Shown piece by piece: positions 12,455-23,259 of a stretch of DNA of 64,000 nt; the first letter of the stretch is position 1, and each line of letters starts with the position of its first letter. Under the pieces are notes generated by a model that was not told the DNA's origin, did not search any database, and saw only the letters and a list, made by a program, of their open reading frames with translations. The position numbers were made by a program, and so were the translations under genes. Origin of the DNA: Vigna angularis. Taxonomy: Eukaryota; Streptophyta; Magnoliopsida; Fabales; Fabaceae. The stretch is taken from the NCBI RefSeq assembly GCF_016808095.1, contig NC_068976.1, positions 12,681,001-12,745,000 of the forward strand, in the 5' to 3' direction.

Positions 12455-14375
12455 TAGAGGTGTCATTTGAGCCCCTAGCCCATGGGTTGACCCTAACCCT
12501 TTCTAAAATCAAGCCCCAATTTTCTAGCCCCCTTAATAGGGGGCTTTTTAAAAGCCCCAACCCCTAAAGACCCACATAAAGTGGGTTGGGGTAGGGTTAG
12601 GATGGGGCTAGCCCCCAAACTAAATTAATTCACTTTTAATGTTTTTTTAGTTATTTCTTTTATTTACTTTACAAGTTCAATAATTTTCAAAATTTACATG
12701 ATATTTAATATCTTTTTAATTAAATATAAATGTATAAATATTGATTTTATAAAAACTTATTTAAAATAATTTTTAATTATAAGTATATTTTAAATATATA
12801 ATTTTATTATTTTGGAAAGTTAAAAAAGAAAATTTTGATTATTATTTTTATTTAAAAGAAAATGAAAAAAATTTCAAAAAAGAAATTATAAAAGTAACAC
12901 AGTTGAAAATTTGATTTTTCAATAATCGAATTCTGATATCTATATAAATATTTGAAATATTAATTATAGATAGATTTTAAATTCAAATCTACTGATTGGA
13001 TGAATTTTTAATATCGGTGTAAAATTTTTATTTTTTATAGTTTGTCATATAAAATTCTTTTGTTGAATGTTTTGTATAGATATATATACATTAAAAAATT
13101 AAACCACAAACTTTGTAAAGTTTAAAATTAATTTCACGTAATAAAATAACTAATTTTTTAGTGAAAATCCTTGTTAGGCAAAATTCTTATGAATATCATA
13201 TATGTTAGTATACAAGATCTAGATGTAATCCCAGTGGTTATAAAATCATATTTTTTTTCTAACCTTTTAGATTAAATTAATATTTTAAAATCATACTTAT
13301 CTTTATCCAACAAAGATCGTTTTTATTGAATTATTTATCATAATTGAGCCGATTGTAATAAAAAAATAATTAAATAATAGATACAATATTTTTAAATAAA
13401 TATAATATTATAATTTATAATACTAAAATTAAAATTATTATTGTATTTAATTATTAACATATAAAATAAATAAAAATTATAATAATTATAATAATAAATA
13501 AATTACATAAATGTCTCTTAATAAGAAACTAATAAAAAAGACAAATGAATATAATATAAAATATATGAAAAAGACATAAAAATATATAAATTGATGTACA
13601 TGACTAAATTATACGTTTTATAAATTTTTTTTAAAAGAATTATATAACTTTGTAAATAATAAATATTAATTTTATTAAATTTGGAAAATTAAAAAAGTTA
13701 AAAAGTTATTAAGTCAAAATTTTAACATGTTCACACCAATTAAAAATAATGTAATTTTGATCACAAATCTTAATCGAATGATATTGATTTAACCTAGTGA
13801 CAAAATAGATTATCATCTATAAATAAATTCGTTAGTCCATCAAAATTTTACAAATTAAATCAAATTTTTTAACTTTTAAACCTATTTTATGTGGATATCT
13901 CTAAACCGTCAAATTTACAAACCAAAATTAAGAAACCAAAATTAAGAAACGAAAATTAAGATGAAAAAATTATCAAAACAAAATTTAGAAATTAAGGAAT
14001 AATTGTATAAAAGCATTATTATTAAACTAATTAATATAGAAACAGTTATGAAGTAGAAAATTAATTTTATTGGTAAAAAAATATAATTATACATGAATCA
14101 ATTATGGTTATAAGTTATTACTAACAAAGACAAAATGAAAGCTGGATAAAATATACACATGATTTGTGATTACTTGTATGATGATATTATGTTTCTAGAC
14201 TTAAATTTTGTAAAAAGGAAAGCCCATGGGCTGGCCCTGGCCTATAGGGCTTTAGGGGTTTTTAGCCCTGTGGGCTTTTTTAATAAAGAGTTATTTTGGT
14301 CCTGTGGACTTTTTTGGCCCCAACCCACATGGGTTAGGGCCAAATCTTATTAAAGGGGCTCATTTGACAGCTCTA
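12455..14375. mobile_element. Non-autonomous hAT-type DNA transposon (1.92 kb), TSD CCTTTTGG
   Basis: Terminal inverted repeats are TAGAGGTGTCATTTGAGCCC (12455) and the reverse complement of GGGCTCATTTGACAGCTCTA (ending 14375). They are flanked by perfect 8-bp duplications CCTTTTGG at 12447-12454 and 14376-14383. Eight-base TSDs and TAGRG-type ends are typical of the hAT superfamily. Subterminal regions on both sides are rich in GGGGCTAGCCCC / GGGCTTTTAAAAGCCC-like palindromes. The interior is very AT-rich with no transposase frame, so movement would have needed a transposase in trans. Confidence 0.9.
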
Positions 14376-15095
14376 CCTTTTGGTTAAAAAAAACGAAAAA
14401 AATAAAATAAAAATTTAAAATATTGATAGTGGATAAAGCACTCCATGTTTTAAGGCATTATTGAGGAATCCATTATGTATGTGGTGATTAAGATATTAAT
14501 ATAATAAAGTAATATTAAAATAATAAATAATATTAAAAAATTGTTGAATAGTAAAATTTTTGGACTATAAATAGTGTAAGACCCATGAAAAATATTTACC
14601 TTAATAGTAATAATTTTATTACTAGTAGTAATAAATTTCTTTGTGAATGGAAAATATAATAAGTTTATAAAATGTGAAAAAATTAATAATAAATTTTGGT
14701 AGCTTCATTTGTAAGACTCATGAAAAATATTTATAATAGTAAATTTTAGCATTTTATTAGTAATAATAATTTTAATGGATAGAAAAATGAAAATTTTGGA
14801 TATAAAATTATAGTAATTTAGAAGGAGAGGTTCAAATTTTGATAACTTATTCAGGAAATTTTTTTTAAGAAAATTGAATAAAAAAATGTAAATAGTGAAT
14901 AGTAAAAAGTAAATAGTGAATAGTAAAAAAAAAGTGAAAAAAAAGATAAGAATTTCTTAGCATGGAAGGAATTAAGATCAGATTTGAAGACATTATTAAG
15001 GAATCCATTATGAATCCATTAAGTAAAGTAGTGATTAAGAAATTAATATAATAAAATAATATTAAAAAAAAATAATGAATAGTAAATTTTTTTAC

Positions 15096-15105
15096 CTATA
15101 AATAG
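15096..15105 (+). promoter_or_regulatory. TATA box of LTR B-inner
   Basis: CTATAAATAG, a strong plant TATA context, about 520 bp into the LTR. The matching site in the outer LTR is where the inner LTR inserted. Confidence 0.7.
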
Positions 15106-16384
15106 CCATGGGAGGGAAGGGCATTTTGCACCAAGAAAAGAGGAATCAAGTGAGAGCTTGAGATATAGAGAAGAAAGAGTTAGGGAGAAATTTTTAGTTG
15201 AAAGAAGAGTAGAGGTTCTGAAGAGTTTTCGGGGAACAACTTCTAGTAGGAAAATAATTCAGGAGAAGAGGTAGGAGAGCTAACCTTTCTATGCTTTTAT
15301 ACTATGATTTAGTATTTCTATGCTTTTATATTATGATTTAGTATTGTTTTATTGCTATTCATATCCTGAAATTCTGTGTGAATACTGTTAATGCTTACTG
15401 TATGTTTATTTATATTGAAATTCGGTGTTAATATTATATGTTGTTGTTTTGAATCTGTAAATAAGAAATTTGTTAAAAACTAGTTGAGGAACGCTTTGGC
15501 TAAGGAAAGATTTGGTACTTAAGTTGTCCATTGTGACGCACCTATCTTTCCTGGAAGTCTACTCGACAAGTTTTTAACTTAAATCCTATTGAACAGATTA
15601 TGTACTGTTAATTTATTTTGTGATATATTCAGTTTGTATGATTTCTAAAATGATTGGATTTTATTACATTTGAATTATGCATCTGAACATGGTTGTGAAC
15701 TATAATGATTTATATGGGAAGTATGTGAATGCATGAGATATGTTGGATTCACTGTGATAATATGATAGTATCTGGTTATTCATGTCTTGGGTTAAGTTTC
15801 AAAGTGACAGTATGGTTCATATACGTAATTCCATGATCCTCAAGGAGAGGATACATGGTGGTGATTTGGGGGTGTATAAAATGATTGCATGGTAGCTCAG
15901 TTTTGGGGGTCATCCTGAAACTCCAATGGTCTTTCTTCTCATGTAGAGAGGATTGAACCATGTGGTGAGGAGTAGCAGGATGTCCTAGTCTTGGGTTCTT
16001 CCATATGATCCAAGGTGAGTGATAACGGATTAACCTCGTGACTGTGGTCGGGCGGTAGTGCCCAAGTTTCATAAGGCGGTAGTGCCCAAGTTTCATAAGG
16101 CGGTAGTGCCGGGCGGTAGTGCCCAAGTTTCAAAAAGCCACCACGAGTGCAAGACCCGCCATAGCTCGGTAATCATTCTAGTCCGGACGAGTCGTGATAT
16201 AAAGTAACAAGTCTTGTGATGTCATTTTATCATGTGTATCAAAGTAATAGATGAATATGTATGATGTGATTGTTGTATGATGGTATGAGTATGTCTGACA
16301 TAATTATTATATGAGGTTTGCATGCATGTTTTATAAATGATTGGTTGCACGTTAGCTTACCCTACTTGTTTGTGTTTGGGTATG

Positions 16385-16418
16385 TGCGATGATCGTATAA
16401 TTCGTTATACGGGAGCAG
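16385..16418 (+). promoter_or_regulatory. Conserved hairpin module of LTR B-inner
   Basis: TGCGATGAT, then CGTATAA-TTCG-TTATACG (perfect 7-bp stem closing a TTCG tetraloop), then GGAGCAG. AGCTTACCCT lies upstream at 16354-16363. The identical hairpin stands in the outer LTR at 18000-18033. Confidence 0.7.
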
Positions 16419-18251
16419 ATGAAGGAATGTCGCCTCACACAGTGCCAAGGAAAGGGAGGAGTAGAAGAACTATAATTAGAACCTTTTTACATGTATAGAC
16501 TTATATCAACTAGGAAATTTTAAAAGGTGAGATTACGGGATGTTACCGTAAATGTAATGTTACATTAATGTGAGAATTTGGGATGTTACAAATAGCCATG
16601 AGAGGGGAGACTATTTTGCACAAAGAAAAGAATCAAGTGAGAAACCTTGAGAAATAGAGAAGAAAGAGTTAGGAAGAAATTTTTAGTTGCAAGAAGAGTA
16701 GAGGCTCTTGAGGGTTTTCGGGGAATCAAATTTGGAGCAAGAGAAGTCTGGAATAGAGGTAGGGGAGCTAACCTTTCTAAGCTTTTATATTATGATTTAG
16801 TATTGTTTTATTACTATTCATGTCTTGAAATTCTGTGTGAATACTGTTAATGCTTACTGTATATCTATCTATATTGAATTTCTGTGTTAATATTATATGT
16901 TGTTATTTTGAATCTGTAAATAAGAAATTTGTTAAAACTAGTTGAGGAACACTTTGGCTAAGGAAAGACTTGATACTTAAGTTGTCCATTGTGACGCACC
17001 TCTCTTTCCTGGAAGTCTACTCGACAAGTTTTTAACTTAAATCTTGTTGAACAGATTATGTACTGTTAAACTATTGGGCAATATATCTCGTTGGAATGAA
17101 TTCATGTTATTGTGGTAGATACAAAATTATGAATTATAATTGTAATGGTAGGATAGAGGAATCTTAAAAACCGGAGTTGGTACATCCCTGATCATAGAGC
17201 ATCCCTGGTCCAATCCAGTAAGTTGTGACTAGTCATATGTACTAACGTTTATGATGAGTTTGATTCGTCAAACATTTGATTCTTCTCCGGTGACCAATTA
17301 TGGTGATATTTTAGTATTGTTAATTGATTTTGTGATATATTCATTTTGTATGATTTTTGTGATGATTGAAATTTATTATATTGGATTTGAATTTATGCAT
17401 CTGAACATGATATGAGTATTATGGGGAGATTTCGTAATGGTATAATATGAGTTGAGGAATGTGAGCATGGTATGAGTCTCGTAGAGAGATTCTGTAATGC
17501 CATGGTATGTGTGTATATGTTGATGTTGAGGGTCCTGAAGTTGGAGGTTATCCTAATACTCTAATAATCATCCAGAAAGGATGAATTATGTGGTGAGAGG
17601 GGCAAGAGGTCCTGGTCTATGTGCCGGTTTTGGACATAGTGTTGAGCACTAAGAAGGCATCACAAGTGCGTAACCTCCCGTTGACCGCTCATCAACATAT
17701 CATCGGGATAAGTGTCTATTGGTTATTGTGGAATGAGTGTCCATTGAGTATTGTGGAATGAGTGTCTATTGAGTATTGTGGAACGAGTGTCTATGAAGTA
17801 TTGTGGGATGAGTGTCGATTAGTAATTGTGGTATTGTAGGATGAGTATCTATGATGCGATTGTTGTATGATGGTATGAGTGTGTCTCACATAATTATTAT
17901 ATGAGGTTTGTTGAGTGCATCAAAGTAAATATGCATGTTTTATAAATGATTGGTTGCATGTTAGCTCACCCTACTTGTTTGTGTTTGTGTTTGGATATGT
18001 GCGATGATCGTATAATTCGTTATACGGGAGCAGATGAAGGAATGTCGTCTGACTTAGTGCCAAGGAAGGGAGAGATAGAAGAATTCGAGTTATATTTATG
18101 AATTTGTAGTTGAAATCTGAGTTTAAAACATATAGATATATATCAACTATGAATTTTCAAGTGTAAGATTATGGGATGTTACCTTAAATGTAATGCTTCA
18201 ATATATAAATTATGAATTATCATGTGTGAGATTTTGGGATGTTACCGTTAT

Positions 18252-18922
18252 CGACATAATTTATGATAAAAATATCTTTTATTTTTACTTAGATGTAACA
18301 TTTGTAAATACTGTTTATTGTAGTAAATAGTTACCATTATTTCGTATTCAAGGTTGTTATTGAAGTTAAATGATTTGATTAAGTAACACAAGTTAACACT
18401 ATTTGTTTCAATTTGATACAAATTAATTATCACAAGTTTAATAGTAGAAATAATATATTGAATATTATAGTTTATTAAACAGGTTGATATTGATTAAAAG
18501 CAATAATTTCTTTATATTTAATGATATTTCTTAATTTTAATTTTTTTAATAAATTGACTAGTTACACCTTTTTTGTTCACACATATTAAAGTGTGGACGG
18601 TTAAATTTGGTTTGATTTTTTTTTTATGAAATAATAACTTAAGCCAAACATACAAAATTAAACGTGTTTAATATATAAAACACCCAAAACTCATATTTTA
18701 TGATTCAATTTGAATATATCTTTCCATTTTTTTATTACCATATGAATATTAATTTCTTCGAAAAAAAATGTAAAAACGTTTTTAAATATTTTATAATGAA
18801 ATTCTTTTCAAACGGAAAATATAAATTATTTGCACAATTATTGTTATATTACACAGTAAAAAATTGTTATATTACGATGAGATTTTAATGACAGAAAATA
18901 ATTTATCAGTAAGATAAAATTT
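18252..18922. other. AT-rich spacer, no gene seen
   Basis: Only spurious frames (18248-18433 minus, 18700-18888 plus), typical of AT-rich DNA. Confidence 0.5.
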
Positions 18923-18927
18923 ATTAA

Positions 18928-21429
18928 TGTAACATCCCAGAATTATACAGTCAGCAACTATATGATGGAATATTTACATGTATTAATATAACAAAACAGT
19001 CTTACAATTAAAGAGATAAATCTCGCAAGGGGACGAACGTGGGCTTACATAGCTACATATAATTTTATGAGCGTTCACTAAATAATAAGAACGAACGATT
19101 TACAAAAATAAATACCGAACGTTCAAGTATTTAACATAAAGCAAAAAGGGCGCTCGCTCTGATAAGGCCCGCTATCCTAACTAAACTAACATATAACCGA
19201 ATGTCCTACTGTTCGGTCTTCACTTCAATCTCCACTAAGTTCTCTTCAGCCAGAATTCCTTCTTCAAGCGTTTCTTCCAGAGACGCATCTCCCTCTGCTC
19301 ACATCCACACGGATGATCATTGCAAGGACAAGACAGACATACAGATACAGACAACACAATGGAAACGAAGGGTAAGCTTATTTAATTTAATTCAAGTAAA
19401 ACATATATTTCATAACATATCAAACAAATCAAATTAAGTCACAACATATACTTCAATAAATTCATTCACTCAAACCAATTCCTGATTCTAGACAGACTGT
19501 CCGGACTGTATGAATTCTGTGTAGCTAAAACGTTCGTGCACCCAGGTGGGATAGCTGGAATTCTCATCGGCTACCACCTGAGGTTAGTCCATTCTATCCA
19601 AGTTACAGTTATGGACTAAGACCTCCTGCCATTCCCACACATGACGTACTCCTCTCTACTTGAGAACGAGTACTCACGGAATATCAAGATGAACCGCCAT
19701 CTAAGCTTACCACATTCATACTTTACCATTCCAACTTTCAATACACATGAGTCGTTCCTCCCTGGAACGCTCGTTCAAATTTCACAACCAATATTTCATT
19801 TAGTATACCGTTCGCACATCATAACTTCCTATATCAAACTCAATTCCATTCTTCGTTCTACTTTCATAAAATGACGAGCGTTCATCCTTCAAAAAAATGA
19901 GGACGAACGTTAACACAATACAAAGGAATCCTCGTTTCTGAACAGAAAGAAACGAACACCTGTCCGCTGACGGACGTTAAGACCACTTGAATCAGTTCAA
20001 TGAACTAATTCTATAAGAATTCGAATGATACTCAGAATAGTTTAAGTACAATAACTCTAGGTCGAATCCAAATGGGTAGAAACACCACAAGGTTTTTAGA
20101 TAATTATAACGAGTACGATTAAATTAAAGATACCAACCGCCAGTCAATGACCTAACGCGGAAATAGGTATTTATTAAAGTTTTAGACGAATGCTACTGAA
20201 GTCTTGGACGAACGCTATGAAAATTTTGGACGAACGTTATTTCTAATCATTTGGTAATTACGGAGAGAACTGGCGTTCGGTATAAGACCGAGCGCTACTT
20301 ATAACGTACGCTTTGGGACGAGCGTCGCAGAATGACTAAGAGTTCAAAGTTACTTTTATAGGTTTCTCAATTCTCTCAAAATACTCAGGATATCTACGTT
20401 CAGCCGATCGCTCAAACGTAGCTCTAATACAAGAGGGCGTTCGTCCTCAATAAAATTCTTTCCAAAAGAACGAATTCAGTTTTTTCAAAGGAATTACTAA
20501 GAATACCGAACGGTCAAAGACCGTTCAATAACGAACGTTCATTATCATAGACATCTCATATTCAAATTCTCACTTACAGTAAACTCATTTTTCAGTATAA
20601 ATTTCCATACATTTAATTACTCATATCATAGTACATTCCCTACTTCTTATGCATCATCTCATCATCATAATCATATACCAAAATCCAATACCATAGATCA
20701 TACTTAATATAATTCACAGAACATTCATCCAACACAGTATAATTCACAGAACATTCATACAACACAGTATAACTCAAGAATTAAATTTAATAAGCTTCCC
20801 TTACCTATAAAAGTGTGCGTACGTTCTTCATACTCTAACTTAGTTTTCCAGAATTAAAATCTCTTCTACCCACAACGCTCAATCAAACTCTTCAACTAAA
20901 AATTACAGAAAACCAAGATTGGTTCAGATAAGGTGATTGCATGCAATCCAGAGTTAGGCTTGCATGTTGATAAGGACGAACAAGGACGAACAGTTAAGAA
21001 CGTGAAACTTACCCGTTTCAGAATCCAGAACCGTTCGGTTTAAAACGAAGCTTATGACTCCGGGACTGCTTCCACGGTGCCTGAACGTTGATCGGAGTAG
21101 AGAGTGGTAAGTTGCAGAAGAGAGAAGGAAGAGGGTTTTAGAGAGAAGGAGGAGAAAAATGAAATCTGAGTTCTTGGGAGGGAGAAGGTACGCGCAGGAG
21201 AGTGGGAAGTTTTCCAGAAAAATCTCTTTTGTTCAATCCCACTTTCAAATGGACGAACGTCCCTCCTGTCGACACCTGCACCTCACTACTGACTTCAGAA
21301 GCTTCCATTTTGACAAGTGGCGTGCATGCATGGAGTGCAGGGTGGGTGTTTAATGTTTCTGAGCAAATGACGTGGGGTATTTATGAAAGCAACTAGGTGA
21401 CTCAGCAGTGTATTAATTAAGACGTGACA
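18928..21429 (-). mobile_element. Solo LTR 'C' (2.50 kb), TSD ATTAA, minus orientation
   Basis: The plus strand starts TGTAACATCCCAGAA (reverse complement of the ...GGGATGTTACA 3' end) and ends GACGTGACA. ATTAA flanks it at 18923-18927 and 21430-21434. A TATA-like CATAAATACC lies on the minus strand near 21377-21387, the expected U3 side. Shared blocks with LTR A are recognisable on the minus strand: AGTCCGGAC near 19499, AGCTTACCCT near 19370, and the hairpin module 19295-19324. The element is unusually rich in GAACGTTCG-like words. No internal domain or protein frame. Confidence 0.87.
19295..19324 (-). promoter_or_regulatory. Conserved hairpin module of LTR C
   Basis: On the minus strand: TGCAATGAT, CATCC-GTGT-GGATG (5-bp stem, 4-nt loop), then TGAGCAG. 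Flanks agree with LTRs A and B, while loop and stem differ. Confidence 0.65.
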
Positions 21430-21434
21430 ATTAA

Positions 21435-22627
21435 CAAATTTCTTCGGTGAAAAAAGAAATGTTAGTAAAACCAAATTTATCAATGGATTATATAATTTGA
21501 ATTATTGTCGAAAATATCTATAGATAATGAATCCCATCCGTAAAATCTTTTAGAAAATTCATCAATAATTTAGAATTTTTTATTACTATTAAATATTTTT
21601 ATTAGTAAATTTTGTCAGTAAAATAAATACCGTAGTTCCTACTTTAAGTTTCTATCATATGTTAAAATTTTGGATAAATTTATTGATAATGAGTTTTTTA
21701 AAAAAAAATTGTTAGTAAATTATTTAATAATTATATATATATTTTAAATTTGTTGATGATTGTATTTTTAAAATTCATCTATAATTCTGTCAATAGAATA
21801 GGTGGTGTCAGTTTTTTTTTTAACAATGATGAAAGTGATTAGAGTGACGAGAACAATAACAATAATAAGGACAACTTTGATAACATTGACAAGACAACAA
21901 TATAAAAGAAGAAAAGAATAGAGAACCATGACATATGTGACAAGATCATGAATGTAACTATGATAAATAATGGTGAAAGAAGATGAGAAAAGAGAAGAAA
22001 AAAATAAAAATAAATAAGTAGTTACAAAAAGAAGAAATAAAGTTATATGTCTAACTTTAACTCCAAACATATAACATTATATTATGTAAATATAACTGGT
22101 TATTTAATTCTTGATTTTCAATCCAAAATTTAAACCACACTGTTTCGTTTTATAGAAGAAATAAATAAAAGAAAATTAAGAAATATTAGATTTTGATAAG
22201 TACTTAATATCTTTTATCTGTTTTCAATAATTTTTCTTTTGTCCTTTTTGGATTTTGAATAACTCTATGTTACAATTATGTAAATTTAGTATTTCATATT
22301 CTACATGCACAAATTTGGTTCTTCAAGTATGAAAATGTATGCAATTTTAATCCCTTATATCCCAATTGTTCAATTGAATCTTTTGAATATCCCAATTATA
22401 TGATTTTGGTTTTCTAAATGTCATAAGCCAATATCAAAACAACAAATTTTTAATTGATCACAGCTTTAAATCATCCAATTCTAATATATGAAAAGTCAAT
22501 TAACAAAATTGAAATACGAGAGACTAAACACATCCACACTTAAAAAGACTCAATTGAGTAAATAAAACCTATAACACTAAAATTATATAATTGTTATAAT
22601 TGAATAATCAAATTTTCAATTAATCCA
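21435..22627. other. AT-rich intergenic, no gene seen
   Basis: No frame with family resemblance. The 21768-22070 minus-strand frame is low-complexity and hydrophobic, as AT-rich DNA commonly gives. Confidence 0.5.
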
Positions 22628-22896
22628 TGTTAGGATTTAATATATGTTACGATTTAATATCTTGTTAGGATTTAAAATCTTGCTTGTTATTATTTTTGTT
22701 TGTTATTATTATGTTTATATAGCTAGTAGATTAGATAGAATTATAACTAATTTTGTTATAATTTTGATGTATAAATATCTGTATCTATATTATACAGAAT
22801 CGATATAATACACAAACTATTTTTACTTCTCTATTTTTCTTCCTCTGCATTGCAATCTCAATACTTGGTTTGAATGATGATTCTCATTATTTAAGA
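22628..22896 (+). repeat. 5' LTR of copia element 1
   Basis: 269 bp, TGTTAGGATTT...TTTAAGA, pairing with 27611-27882. A TATA-like GTATAAATAT lies near 22770. Confidence 0.88.
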
Positions 22897-23151
22897 TGGT
22901 ATCAAAGCCCGATTAGAGTCTATCCTAGCGATATTTGTTGTTTGCTGGGTATATTGTTCCACCCACTATCGGACCACCCATTAAAAATGACTAATCCCAC
23001 GCTTGAGATGTATATACCTCGGTGTGAGGGGGTGTTGGAAGTCCCACATCGACTAGAGATAAGACCAATTCATAGTTTATAAGTGGGTGCAAACCTTACC
23101 CTACAAGCCGGTTTTATGGGGTTGAGTTAGGCTTAAAGTCTATTTCTAACA
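22897..23151 (+). mobile_element. TRIM internal region plus TRIM LTR in the copia leader
   Basis: After TGGTATCAAAGC the sequence is not copia leader. It matches the TRIM at 62.88-63.15 kb: a TATTTGTTGTTTGYTGGG block, CCACCCATTAAAAATG, a TATATACCTCGG block, a purine tract, then the TRIM LTR 23033-23151 (TGTTGGAAGTCCCACATCG...). A second primer-binding site (23152) and the copia leader follow immediately. The join sits exactly at the primer-binding sites. Confidence 0.8.
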
Positions 23152-23259
23152 TGGTATCAGAGCTCTTCAATTAAAGAGTTCTGTTGTGCCTCTGATCTTC
23201 ATTCGATTCTCGCCCCCTTCTTGATTTCTTTTCATTTTTTTTATTTACCAAACCAACTC

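Larger units (their letters stand above)
14575..16590 (+). mobile_element. Solo LTR 'B-inner' (2,016 bp), TSD AATAG
   Basis: It starts TGTAAGACCCATG and ends GAATTTGGGATGTTACA, with TSD AATAG at 14570-14574 and 16591-16595. It lies inside an older LTR of the same family, directly after that LTR's TATA box. Its own promoter is visible: CTATAAATAG at 15096-15105 followed by CCATGGGAGGG. The start of the LTR is internally duplicated (a second TGTAAGACTCATG near 14710). A short GGGCGGTAGTGCCCAAGTTT repeat occurs three times near 16050-16130. The hairpin module is at 16385-16418. No coding capacity. Confidence 0.9.
12290..18246 (+). mobile_element. Solo LTR 'B-outer', split by two insertions, TSD GTTAT
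   Basis: GTTAT occurs at 12285-12289 and again at 18247-18251. The sequence between starts CGTAAGAACC and ends GGGATGTTACC. Both ends look like mutated versions of the TGTAAGACCC...GGGATGTTACA ends of the inner copy. Subtracting the hAT-type insert with its TSD (1,929 bp) and the inner LTR with its TSD (2,021 bp) leaves 2,007 bp, almost the size of the inner LTR (2,016 bp), which supports the reading. The promoter is split: CTATAAATAG at 14565-14574 is separated from CCATGAGAGGGGAG at 16596. The hairpin module is intact at 18000-18033. No internal coding domain is present. Confidence 0.85.

Noticed and set aside
12290..18246. Reading the B region as one full-length LTR retrotransposon with two LTRs
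   Set aside because: No internal domain, primer-binding site or purine tract lies between the copies, and separate TSDs (GTTAT and AATAG) show two independent insertions.
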